Shown here piece by piece: positions 1 through 7,760 of a stretch of DNA of 64,000 nt. The notes under the pieces are model-generated. The model ran no database searches, had not been told where the DNA came from, and saw only the letters and a list, made by a program, of their open reading frames with translations. Position numbers and translations under genes: made by a program. Each line of letters starts with the position of its first letter. Positions within the stretch are counted from its first letter, which is position 1. Origin of the DNA: Winogradskyella epiphytica (GTDB lineage Bacteria; Bacteroidota; Bacteroidia; Flavobacteriales; Flavobacteriaceae); contig NZ_QJTD01000001.1 of assembly GCF_003217215.1 (NCBI RefSeq), positions 1,054,001 through 1,118,000 of the forward strand, written 5' to 3'.

Positions 1-1
1 G

Positions 2-718
2 GCATCGGCTAGTGAAGTTATTGCTGGAGCGCTTCAGGATAATGATAAAGGAATTATTGTTGGTCGTCGCTCTTATGGAAAAGGTTTGGTTCAAAGAGAA
101 ATGGCTTTAGGCGATGGTAGTGCAGTGAGATTAACAGTTTCAAAATATTATACACCTACTGGGCGATCTATCCAAAGACCTTATACTAATGGCGATAACG
201 AAACCTATTATAGAGATTATGCCAAACGATTACGTACTGGTGAATTAGCTGATGAAGAAAGTATTGATGTCAATGACTCTCTTAAATTTACCACTCCTAA
301 AGGAAAGGTGGTTTATGGGGGAGGAGGTATTATCCCAGATGTATTTGTACCTGTAGATCGTTTGTTTGATAATGAAACTATGAACTATTTAAGACGAAGA
401 GGGCATTTTGGTTATTTCGTTTTTGAAGAATTAGATAAAGATCGCACGGCCTTTCAAGATATGGCTAAATACGATTTTATAAATAATTTTGAAGTCAGTG
501 ATGAGATGATTCTTCGTTTTCAAAATTTTGTAAATGCAAAAGAGCGAACTAACATCACCTTTGTTGCCTACAATAATGAAATAAGGCGATTAATTAAGGC
601 CACACTTGCACTTCAGTTATACGATGATAATGCTTTTGAAGAGGTTATCAATAAAGAAGATCTTATGGTTAAAGAGGTGACTCTATTAAGTAGTGAATAC
701 CCTAATTACAAACAATAG
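2..718 (+). CDS. C-terminal processing protease (S41 family), 3' part only
   Basis: Truncated by the left edge; the frame is open from base 2 and ends at the TAG at 716-718. The first visible residues are the SASASE-like stretch that holds the nucleophilic Ser of tail-specific (CtpA/Tsp) proteases. About 20 residues on comes a GKGLVQ stretch with the general-base Lys of the Ser/Lys dyad. The following beta-strand region (GDGSAVRLTVSKYYTPTGRSIQ) is typical of the S41 core, and a helical C-terminal tail of about 100 residues follows. Such enzymes degrade or process periplasmic proteins from their C termini. The N-terminal signal and PDZ domain must lie outside the window. It converges on the oxidoreductase gene with only 11 bases between. 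Family call is secure; the substrate is unknown. Confidence 0.9.
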   Translation, partial: ASASEVIAGALQDNDKGIIVGRRSYGKGLVQREMALGDGSAVRLTVSKYYTPTGRSIQRPYTNGDNETYYRDYAKRLRTGELADEESIDVNDSLKFTTPKGKVVYGGGGIIPDVFVPVDRLFDNETMNYLRRRGHFGYFVFEELDKDRTAFQDMAKYDFINNFEVSDEMILRFQNFVNAKERTNITFVAYNNEIRRLIKATLALQLYDDNAFEEVINKEDLMVKEVTLLSSEYPNYKQ

Positions 719-729
719 TAGCAGTTAGC

Positions 730-1347
730 TTATAAAGGTTCAATGGCCTTATCGTGAACTTTAGAATGTTTGCCATCATTCCACAAGGTTAAAATATCAG
801 TGGCAACATGCGATCCACTACCACAAGCGACTGAAAATTGACTCCTCCAGCCTGCTAAAGTACCAGCGACATACAAGTTTTCGGCAATAAGGTGATCTGT
901 ATTTTTTAGCCAAATTCTATCTTTTGCAATAGCCTCCCTTGGATGAGGTTCTGTATAGTCTTCAAGACCTTTTATGGTCATTAAACTCGTGTATCCTACT
1001 GCAATAACTGCTAATTTAGTTCTATAGGAGTTCTTGTTTGTGCTAACGATGAAAAAGTCTTTCTCCTTTTCAATAGATGTAACCTTTTCCTTATCTATTT
1101 GGGTGATATGTGGATAAAGATTCGAAAGTTGTTTTTTTCCGTCTTTTAAAATGTTAGTACCTAAAGTGCCAGGTGGCAATCCTAATACATTATTAAATAA
1201 TGCGGTTTGAAGGTGGGATGATCTTTGGTGTACTATAATTCCAATTTTCTTGTCCTCTGCATAAGGTTTAGGTTTAGCAGACCCCAATATTAAAGCGCAA
1301 GATAATCCTGCGGCTCCACCACCAATAATTAAGGCATCAAAAATCAT
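730..1347 (-). CDS. Small FAD-dependent pyridine nucleotide-disulfide oxidoreductase-like protein
   Basis: The protein of 205 residues starts with an FAD-binding Rossmann motif (GGGAAGLSCALIL, residues 9-21) and ends with the second FAD-contact region (ENLYVAGTLAGWRSQ), as in the thioredoxin reductase family. It is about 100 residues shorter than thioredoxin reductase. There is no CxxC redox pair and no clear separate NADPH domain, so it is probably a single-domain FAD-binding member of the family rather than a thioredoxin reductase. The start ATG overlaps the stop of the upstream small membrane protein by 4 bases (ATGA), so the two are probably translationally coupled. Electron donor and substrate cannot be inferred. 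Confidence 0.8.
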   Translation of the reverse strand: MIFDALIIGGGAAGLSCALILGSAKPKPYAEDKKIGIIVHQRSSHLQTALFNNVLGLPPGTLGTNILKDGKKQLSNLYPHITQIDKEKVTSIEKEKDFFIVSTNKNSYRTKLAVIAVGYTSLMTIKGLEDYTEPHPREAIAKDRIWLKNTDHLIAENLYVAGTLAGWRSQFSVACGSGSHVATDILTLWNDGKHSKVHDKAIEPL

Positions 1348-1547
1348 TTTCTCTGTTTATGTAGTTTTTCTATTTTTTTAGATAACCTAAGGATTTGTAA
1401 AAGAACTAGAGCGCAACAGGCAGCAACAATCGTGATTATAGCAGTATGGCTTTCACCTTCAAATAAGGCGTCAAAATTTAATTTTGTAGCATTAAAAATG
1501 ACTAAGGCCACAGCTATGATGGATAAGATAAGAGTGAAAATTTTCAT
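1344..1547 (-). CDS. Small two-helix membrane protein, unknown function
   Basis: This 67-residue protein has two hydrophobic segments (about residues 3-20 and 35-53) separated by a short acidic loop, and a strongly basic C-terminal tail (KKIEKLHKQRK) that probably lies in the cytoplasm. I do not recognise the family. It sits 10 bases downstream of marC and overlaps the following oxidoreductase by 4 bases, so the three minus-strand genes probably form one operon. The overlap and the well-formed topology support a real gene. Confidence 0.6.
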   Translation of the reverse strand: MKIFTLILSIIAVALVIFNATKLNFDALFEGESHTAIITIVAACCALVLLQILRLSKKIEKLHKQRK

Positions 1548-1557
1548 AGTTTAAGTT

Positions 1558-2139
1558 TTAAGCTAATAATTCTTTAATATTATGTGCAAATAATTTCACA
1601 GCAATCGCTAACAAAATTACACCAAAAATCTTTCTTATAATCTTAATTCCGTTGGCGCCAATTAAACGTTCAATTCTAGCGGATGTTTTTAATACTATAA
1701 AGATAACAATCACGTTGCTAATTACAGCTACAATGATATTTTCAATAGCGAATTCTGCTCGTAGTGATAGTAATGTGGTTAAAGTACCAGGACCGGCCAT
1801 AAGAGGAAAGGCTAATGGAAATACAGAAGCTGTCATCGAGTCACCATCATCATCTTTATAAAGGGTAATGCCTAAAACCATTTCTAGAGCAATAAAGAAT
1901 ATAACAAAAGCACCGGCAACGGCAAATGAATTCACGTCTACACCAATAAGCGATAATAAACTCTGTCCAACAAATAGAAATATAATCATAATAACACCAG
2001 CTATTATAGATGCTTTTCCACTTTGAATATGTCCAACTTTCTTACGCAAATCTATGATAATTGGAATATTTCCAACAATATCAATTACTGCAAAAAGAAC
2101 CATAAAGGCTGTGAATATTTCTTTAAAATTTAACTGCAT
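1558..2139 (-). CDS. MarC family integral membrane protein
   Basis: The 193-residue length and six hydrophobic segments match the MarC/UPF0056 family. The hallmarks are present: an N-terminal segment with VIDIVGNIPI, and PLAFPLMAGPGTLTTLLSL in the middle, the conserved PLxxGPG region. Despite its name the family is not established as a multiple-antibiotic-resistance factor, and its transport substrate is unknown. It is first in a presumed operon with the 67-residue membrane protein and the FAD protein. It diverges from the DUF3109 gene, with 169 bases between that must hold both promoters. Confidence 0.88.
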   Translation of the reverse strand: MQLNFKEIFTAFMVLFAVIDIVGNIPIIIDLRKKVGHIQSGKASIIAGVIMIIFLFVGQSLLSLIGVDVNSFAVAGAFVIFFIALEMVLGITLYKDDDGDSMTASVFPLAFPLMAGPGTLTTLLSLRAEFAIENIIVAVISNVIVIFIVLKTSARIERLIGANGIKIIRKIFGVILLAIAVKLFAHNIKELLA

Positions 2140-2296
2140 TCCGTACTACTATTTTTATGTTTTTTAGTCTAAAACTGAGCAAAATACCTGTCATTTTTGA
2201 TGCTTAAAGGGCTGATTTTAGGCGTCTTCCTCGATTTTTTTGCAAAGGTGCAATATTAATAGAGATTAACCATATTAAATTACGGTTAAGTTTAGC

Positions 2297-2304
2297 TATT
2301 TTTG
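2297..2304 (+). promoter_or_regulatory. -7 promoter box of the DUF3109 gene, probably leaderless
   Basis: TATTTTTG matches the Bacteroidota -7 consensus TAnnTTTG. The ATG begins only 5 bases after its last G, so transcription would start at or next to the start codon and the mRNA would be leaderless or nearly so. No good TTTG -33 element lies at the usual distance. Confidence 0.5.
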
Positions 2305-2308
2305 CAAC

Positions 2309-2875
2309 ATGTTTCAACTAGGAAAAACCATTGTCTCAGAAGACATCATAGAAAAGGATTTTTTATGCAACCTTACGGCTTGTAAAGGAGCTTGTTGTAT
2401 TGATGGTGATGCAGGTGCGCCATTAGATCACGCTGAAGTAAAAATTCTTGAGGATATTTATCCAAAAGTTAAGCCGTTTCTTCGTAAAGAAGGGATAGAA
2501 GCTATTGAAAAACAAGGCACATCTATTACCACCGAATTTGGTGATTTGGAAACGCCGTTAATTAACGGGGCCGATTGTGCTTATGTTATTTTCGATGATA
2601 AGAAAACGGCGCTTTGTGGAATTGAAGAAGCTTATAACCAAGGAGAGATTGATTGGGAAAAACCAGTCTCTTGTCATCTATATCCTATTCGAGTTAAGGA
2701 GTATACCGAGTTTTCAGGTGTAAATTATGAAAAATGGGATATCTGTGATGACGCCTGTACTTTAGGAAAGGAATTAGGAGTTCCTGTTTATAAGTTCGTT
2801 AAGGAAGCTTTGATTAGAAAATTTGGCGAAGATTGGTATGCTGAATTGGAAAAGGTAGCAGAAAGCATGAAATAA
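2309..2875 (+). CDS. DUF3109 family cysteine-rich protein
   Basis: The protein of 188 residues carries an N-terminal cysteine cluster (C20, C25, C29, C30 in LCNLTACKGACC) and further cysteines in NGADCAY, LCGIEE, SCHLYPIR and ICDDACTL. That arrangement fits the DUF3109 (YkgJ-related zinc- or iron-chelating) group, which is common in Bacteroidota. It has no signal peptide, so it is cytoplasmic. The SCHLYPIR motif also occurs in YkgJ-type metal-binding domains. The biochemical role is unknown; binding of Zn or an Fe-S cluster is an inference from the cysteines. It stands alone between divergent and convergent neighbours. Confidence 0.8.
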   Translation: MFQLGKTIVSEDIIEKDFLCNLTACKGACCIDGDAGAPLDHAEVKILEDIYPKVKPFLRKEGIEAIEKQGTSITTEFGDLETPLINGADCAYVIFDDKKTALCGIEEAYNQGEIDWEKPVSCHLYPIRVKEYTEFSGVNYEKWDICDDACTLGKELGVPVYKFVKEALIRKFGEDWYAELEKVAESMK

Positions 2876-2949
2876 AAAGCGGTCTAGCCTTTTATTTATT
2901 ACTTAATTTCCAGGAACTGAATTAAAGTTATGTGATCTTTAGAACTGGA

Positions 2950-4914
2950 TTAGCTTGAAAAGTTTAAAGTTTTAACTGGGATAATTTTGGTTGGTATTTG
3001 TATGGTGACTTTAGTTCCACAAGGTTGGCCATTCTCGTATAAATCATCAATATCTAAAGTGTAACTATTAGAAAATGATTCTGAGAAGTTAGCGAGTCGA
3101 GCCTTAGTTATATCAATTCCTACAGATTTACTTTTTAACCTCTTGCGGTCGTTAATTTCCTTAGAGGCTGCTCTTCCTATTCCATTATCTATAATTTCTA
3201 CAGTAATAAATTGTGGTGATTTTCTTTTAACGTTTATCTCAATTTTCTTGTTATCGGGTTTTGAAGATAAACCATGCCATAAAGAGTTTTCTAAAAATGG
3301 TTGAAGTACTAAAGATGGGATTTTAGTGATTTCTGTATTTATAGACGAATCCACATTAATTTTAAAGTCAATCTCATTAGAAAATCGAATATTTTCAATA
3401 TTCATATAGAGTTTCATCGTTTCCAATTCGTCGGTTAAAGAGGTTTCCTTTTCTTTTGAAGCCATAAGGATTTTCCGAATTAATTTTGAAAACTTATTCA
3501 AGTAGTACACAGCATTTTCTTTCTCATTATTAATAATGTATAGTTTTATAGAGTTTAATGAGTTGAAAATAAAGTGAGGATTCATTTGACTTCGCAACAT
3601 GTCTTGCTCTAAAGTTAAAATATGCTTATCTCTTTTTAGAGCTTTGGTTCTATGTATAATAAACATTATAACTCCTATAGCAGCCAATAATAGCGATGTG
3701 TATAATAGAATGCTTTTATTTCGCTCTAGTCGCAATCGTACGGCTTCATTTTCTAATGCTAAAGCTTTGATTTGGTTATTCTTGTCTTCGTTTTCATACT
3801 CAATAGCGATATCGTTAATATACTGAAGATTCTGTTCGGTTAATATAGTGCTTTCAATATCAACAGCTTTTTTATAATACTTCAGAGCAGATTCAAACTC
3901 TTGACTGTTTTTATATATGTCTGACAGAAGTTGGCTAGATTCCGCTATGCTTGATTTGAGATTGAAGGATTCCGCAATATTTAAAGCTTTCTTTAAATTG
4001 GTTTCAGCATCGGGTATTTGATTTAATTCAATATGAAGTTGACCTAGATTGATGTATGAAGAGGTAATATAAAATTGATCATCTAAGATTAATGCTTTTT
4101 CAAGTGCTACCTTTATATATGGTTCCGCTTTTTTAAAGTTCTTTAATTTTAGATAAACACCTCCAAGGCTGTTGTAACAAATGACTCGACCTATTTCAGA
4201 ATCAATATTATTATTGTGACGCAATGAAGTTTCAAAATGCTTTAAGGCTTCATTCAAATTGCCTTTTGCTTCTTCGGCGTAACCAATATTGTGGTGGTTA
4301 ATGGCTAAGCCTAATTCATTATTCAGCTCTTTCTCAATTTTCAATGATTTGTTGAATTGATTAATGGCCAAGTCGTATTGTTTTAGTGCTAAATAAATAT
4401 TTCCAATACTATTTTGTGAAACGGCAATATTGTGTACAACAGTATTTGAAGGTCTAATAACGGAGTAAGCGATTTTGAGAGCTTCGGTATGGTAGTCTAG
4501 TGCTGGCTTAATCACATCCATTCGGCGATAGGCTACACCTATCATGTTCAAGCTGATTATTCTAAGCTCGGGATTTTTAGCGGCATCAGCAAAAGATTTT
4601 GCTTCTAAATGTAAGGCAATCGATCGGTCGTAATTTGAAATATTTCGGTATAAAACACCTAACGAATTTAAGGCATAACTAGTGCCTTCATTATAATTAT
4701 TTTTTTTAAATACTTCAATTACTCGTTTTATTTTTAAACTATCAGTTTCAAAAGGTTTTAAGAGAGAGTCTATTTGGGTGAATTGATGAGGTTGTTTGTT
4801 TTCTAAATAATCTAAAGCACTTTCAAAATCTAATTCTTGTGAAAAACTATATGTTGTAGAAACAATAAGGAGGAGATAGAAACTGAATAGTTGAATGGGT
4901 AATTTTTGAGTCAT
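2950..4914 (-). CDS. TPR-containing LytS-type sensor histidine kinase
   Basis: The protein of 654 residues has a signal peptide (residues 1-25), then a periplasmic block of about eight tetratricopeptide repeats (roughly residues 60-370), a coiled coil, one membrane span (about 400-420, SILLYTSLLLAAIGVIMFII) and a cytoplasmic kinase part. The kinase is the His_kinase/LytS type: the phospho-accepting His lies in NPHFIFNSLN, and the HATPase region shows LVLQPFLENSLWHGL (N box) and DNGIGR (G1 box). It lies 3 bases downstream of the LytTR regulator gene, its evident partner. In this architecture the TPR region senses or binds periplasmic proteins or peptides, but the signal cannot be read from sequence. 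Confidence 0.92.
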   Translation of the reverse strand: MTQKLPIQLFSFYLLLIVSTTYSFSQELDFESALDYLENKQPHQFTQIDSLLKPFETDSLKIKRVIEVFKKNNYNEGTSYALNSLGVLYRNISNYDRSIALHLEAKSFADAAKNPELRIISLNMIGVAYRRMDVIKPALDYHTEALKIAYSVIRPSNTVVHNIAVSQNSIGNIYLALKQYDLAINQFNKSLKIEKELNNELGLAINHHNIGYAEEAKGNLNEALKHFETSLRHNNNIDSEIGRVICYNSLGGVYLKLKNFKKAEPYIKVALEKALILDDQFYITSSYINLGQLHIELNQIPDAETNLKKALNIAESFNLKSSIAESSQLLSDIYKNSQEFESALKYYKKAVDIESTILTEQNLQYINDIAIEYENEDKNNQIKALALENEAVRLRLERNKSILLYTSLLLAAIGVIMFIIHRTKALKRDKHILTLEQDMLRSQMNPHFIFNSLNSIKLYIINNEKENAVYYLNKFSKLIRKILMASKEKETSLTDELETMKLYMNIENIRFSNEIDFKINVDSSINTEITKIPSLVLQPFLENSLWHGLSSKPDNKKIEINVKRKSPQFITVEIIDNGIGRAASKEINDRKRLKSKSVGIDITKARLANFSESFSNSYTLDIDDLYENGQPCGTKVTIQIPTKIIPVKTLNFSS

Positions 4915-4917
4915 GAA

Positions 4918-5652
4918 CTATAATTTTTCTAGGAAGTCTGATTTTCGTTGTCTAGCCACAGGAATCTTGTGGTCACTATCCATGATCACATAACCTTCAT
5001 TTTTTATAAATGCTTTTATCTTATTAAGATTGATGATATAAGAATTATGAATCCTAAAAAAGTAATGTTCTGGCAACATGGCATCAACCTCTTTCAGTTT
5101 TTTGGTTACAACTATTTTTTTGCGATTTTGTAAATATAACGTGCTGTAGTTGCCGTCCGATTCTATATATATGATATCATCTACATCTAAGAAGAGAAGT
5201 TTTCCATCAGCATTTATAGTGATACGCTTTTTATCGAATTGCGCATTAAAATTGGTGAGCATACGTTCTAAGTCTAAAGAATTGATATTGCGTTCACTGT
5301 GTTTTTTTATTTTTGCAATACAAGTTCTTAAATCGTCAGAATCAATTGGCTTTAATAGATAATCTATAGCTTCGTGCTTTAGTGCTTTAATCGCATATTC
5401 GTCATAAGCAGTAGTAATTACTACGGCAAAATTAATATGGTTTAACTGTTCCAAAAACTGAAACCCACCTATTGTTGGCATCTGTACATCGAGAAATAAA
5501 CAATCTGGTGTATGTGATTCTAAATAAGTCAATGCTTTGTCTGGGTCTGTAAACGAAGCTATAACTTCAATTTCCTGATCGAAGTTACCAAGTTCCCAAA
5601 CTAAACTCTGAATGGCCTTAGGCTCATCATCTAAAATTACTGCTTTTAACAT
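4918..5652 (-). CDS. LytTR-family response regulator
   Basis: Starting at ATG 5652 gives 244 residues. A receiver domain (about residues 2-120) has the acidic pair D8-D9, phospho-acceptor D55 (LFLDVQMP) and Lys in LLKPID. A LytTR DNA-binding domain follows (about 145-244: IIYIESDGNYSTLYLQN, then FFRIHNSYIINLNKIKAF). An upstream ATG at 5676 would add 8 residues before the receiver fold and is less likely. It forms a two-gene operon with the TPR histidine kinase. LytTR regulators bind direct repeats with about 10-bp phasing. Its targets are unknown, and the long upstream region could carry its own site. Confidence 0.92.
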   Translation of the reverse strand: MLKAVILDDEPKAIQSLVWELGNFDQEIEVIASFTDPDKALTYLESHTPDCLFLDVQMPTIGGFQFLEQLNHINFAVVITTAYDEYAIKALKHEAIDYLLKPIDSDDLRTCIAKIKKHSERNINSLDLERMLTNFNAQFDKKRITINADGKLLFLDVDDIIYIESDGNYSTLYLQNRKKIVVTKKLKEVDAMLPEHYFFRIHNSYIINLNKIKAFIKNEGYVIMDSDHKIPVARQRKSDFLEKL

Positions 5653-6482
5653 GGTGGAAAATAATATATTGCTCATAAATATATGTAAATAATGAATGTT
5701 TTACACGAAAACATGTGTATTAAGCACGGTTTTATGTGTAGAATGACATTTTTAATAAAATCAGAATTTTAAAGACCAATTACACATGATTTAATACCAG
5801 GTATACATTGCGGGTAAATTTTAGAGGATAGTTTCTTGATATTTGAACTAACAAAATAACCTAATTAGGAGTAAATGGGGATTTGCCTTTTTAGGATTAT
5901 GCTATTAATCTAAAAGTAAGGTTTGTAAAAAAATCGAACTTTTCGTTTAAATTTTAATTTTGATGAGTAGTTTTTAGGGTTACTCTAATTAAATTTAAGT
6001 TAGTTATTAGGGAAAAGAGCGTTATTATAACGCTCTTTTTTGTTTTTAATTTATCCAATGTGACTTCTCGTCACCGTCAATAAACTCGCTTGATGAAGGC
6101 TTATTCAGTAATCTAAATCTTACAAATTTGCAATTAGGTTATTTTTTATAAAATACTGGAAATCAGTGTGTTGGTCTAATATTTTGGATTGTTGTAAATT
6201 CTTTGTAGGTAAAATGCTTTGTTAAGAACTTGTTGACAATGTTTATAAAATCTCCTTTCTTTTTTGAGTACAATTGTCAATCTTTGTTCAGGGCAAAATA
6301 TTATGACATTTTCTAATTTTTAGGTATTAGAAAATCCTATTGAAAGATCAATAATTAGATAATACGTCCACTTATATTCCTTGGTTTAGGAAAAAAATTA
6401 AACAGGTTTTTACCGATTTACGATTAAGTTTTGAACGATGATACATTGTTCAAATAACGAATTAGGCTTTAAATTAAAAATT
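5653..6482. other. Long gene-poor region between LytTR regulator and nrdB
   Basis: I find no convincing protein gene in these roughly 830 bases. The left part must hold the promoter of the minus-strand LytTR gene and the right part that of nrdB. In the middle is a rightward promoter-like box (5955-5962) followed by a strong hairpin with a T tract (6013-6045), so a short RNA is possible. A small GTGAC/GTCAC hairpin lies at 6060-6074. I see no NrdR box (ACAC-WATATATW-GTGT type) in front of nrdB, and no cobalamin riboswitch can be recognised by eye. Confidence 0.5.
5955..6045 (+). ncRNA. Candidate small RNA with promoter box and terminator
   Basis: A TAATTTTG box at 5955-5962 matches the Bacteroidota -7 element TAnnTTTG. 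About 50 bases later a hairpin at 6013-6039 has 12-13 complementary bases per arm (AAAAGAGCGTTAT with its complement) and is followed by a T-rich tract. No plus-strand gene lies upstream that would need this terminator, so a transcript of about 75 nt is the simplest explanation. There is no TTTG -33 element at the usual spacing, so the promoter is only partly convincing. I cannot match the sequence to a known RNA family. Confidence 0.35.
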
Positions 6483-7757
6483 ATGGAGATTACGCAGATT
6501 ATCAAAAGGGACTATGAGACAAGTCCATTTGTTTTAAATAAAATTTCAAATGCAGTTGAAAAAGCCATGCTTTCTGTTGGTAATGGAACTAAAGAAGATG
6601 CTAAGGAAATTTCTGTAAATGTTTTAAACGAACTTTTAGAACGTAAAGGCAAAGACGAGAACTATATTCCAACTGTTGAAGAGGTTCAAGATCTTGTTGA
6701 AATTAAATTGATGGGAAGTACTTTCCAAGATGTCGCTAAAGCCTACATTTTATATAGAGATGAACAAGCAAGACTTAGAAAAACAAATATCTTTGAAAAG
6801 CGCATTAACCTTAAGCCATACGAATATCCAGAGCTTAATGAGTATGTAGATGCCATTAGACACTCGTATTGGATTCATTCAGAATTTAACTTTACAAGTG
6901 ATATTCAAGATTTCAAAGCACGTCTTACTGTCGTTGAGCAAAATGCTATTAAAAACACAATGTTAGCTATATCTCAGATCGAAGTAGCTGTAAAATCATT
7001 TTGGGGTGATATTTATCATAAAATGCCTAAGCCAGAAATTGGTTCTGTAGGAGCAACATTTGCAGAAAGTGAAGTGCGCCATCATGATGCGTACTCACAC
7101 TTATTGGAAATCTTAGGTCTTAACAATGAATTTAAAAGACTAAAGAAAAACCCGGTTATAATGAGGCGAGTTCACTATTTAGAGACCGCTTTAAAGAATG
7201 CAAAAAGTGAAGACAATAAAGAGTATGCAGAATCTATTTTGTTATTCTCTCTGTTCATAGAGCACGTGTCTTTATTCTCACAATTCTTAATCATCATGGC
7301 TTTCAACAAGCATAAAAATATGCTTAAGGGAATCTCTAATGTTGTTGAAGCAACATCTAAAGAGGAGCAAATTCACGGTGATTTCGGAATTGATATTATA
7401 AAAATCATAAAAAACGAAAATCCAACTTGGTTTGGTGAAGAGCATAGTGAATCTGTTAAAGCATTATGTGAAGAAGCCTTTAATTCTGAAAGTAGAATTA
7501 TCGACTGGATATTCGAAGCAGGTGAATTAGATTTCTTACCTAAGGATGTGATTAACGAATTCATCAAAAACAGATTCAATAGCTCATTAGAAAGTATTGG
7601 TATTGAAAAAGTATTTGATGTAAACGAAGAATTATTAGCACAAACTGAATGGTTTGATGATGAAATTATAGGAACAAAACACGGAGATTTCTTCGTGAAA
7701 CGTTCCATCAATTATAGCAAAAGAACAAAAAGTATAACCAGCGACGACCTATTTTAA
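6483..7757 (+). CDS. nrdB: Ribonucleotide reductase radical subunit with N-terminal ATP-cone (class Id-like NrdB)
   Basis: From ATG 6483 the product has 424 residues. Residues 1-95 form an ATP-cone (MEITQIIKRDYETSPFVLNKI, then VEEVQDLVEIKLM), the allosteric domain normally found on NrdA. The ferritin-like R2 core follows, with metal ligands D140, E197, H200, E260, E295 and H298 and a Tyr at 204 in the place of the classical radical tyrosine. Class Id enzymes of flavobacteria (studied in Flavobacterium johnsoniae and Leeuwenhoekiella blandensis) have this layout, use a dimanganese cofactor and sense ATP/dATP through the NrdB cone. Assignment to class Id here is by resemblance. An in-frame ATG at 6438 would add 15 residues; I prefer 6483 because the ATP-cone begins there. 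The stop is 3 bases before nrdA. Confidence 0.93.
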   Translation: MEITQIIKRDYETSPFVLNKISNAVEKAMLSVGNGTKEDAKEISVNVLNELLERKGKDENYIPTVEEVQDLVEIKLMGSTFQDVAKAYILYRDEQARLRKTNIFEKRINLKPYEYPELNEYVDAIRHSYWIHSEFNFTSDIQDFKARLTVVEQNAIKNTMLAISQIEVAVKSFWGDIYHKMPKPEIGSVGATFAESEVRHHDAYSHLLEILGLNNEFKRLKKNPVIMRRVHYLETALKNAKSEDNKEYAESILLFSLFIEHVSLFSQFLIIMAFNKHKNMLKGISNVVEATSKEEQIHGDFGIDIIKIIKNENPTWFGEEHSESVKALCEEAFNSESRIIDWIFEAGELDFLPKDVINEFIKNRFNSSLESIGIEKVFDVNEELLAQTEWFDDEIIGTKHGDFFVKRSINYSKRTKSITSDDLF

Positions 7758-7760
7758 ATC

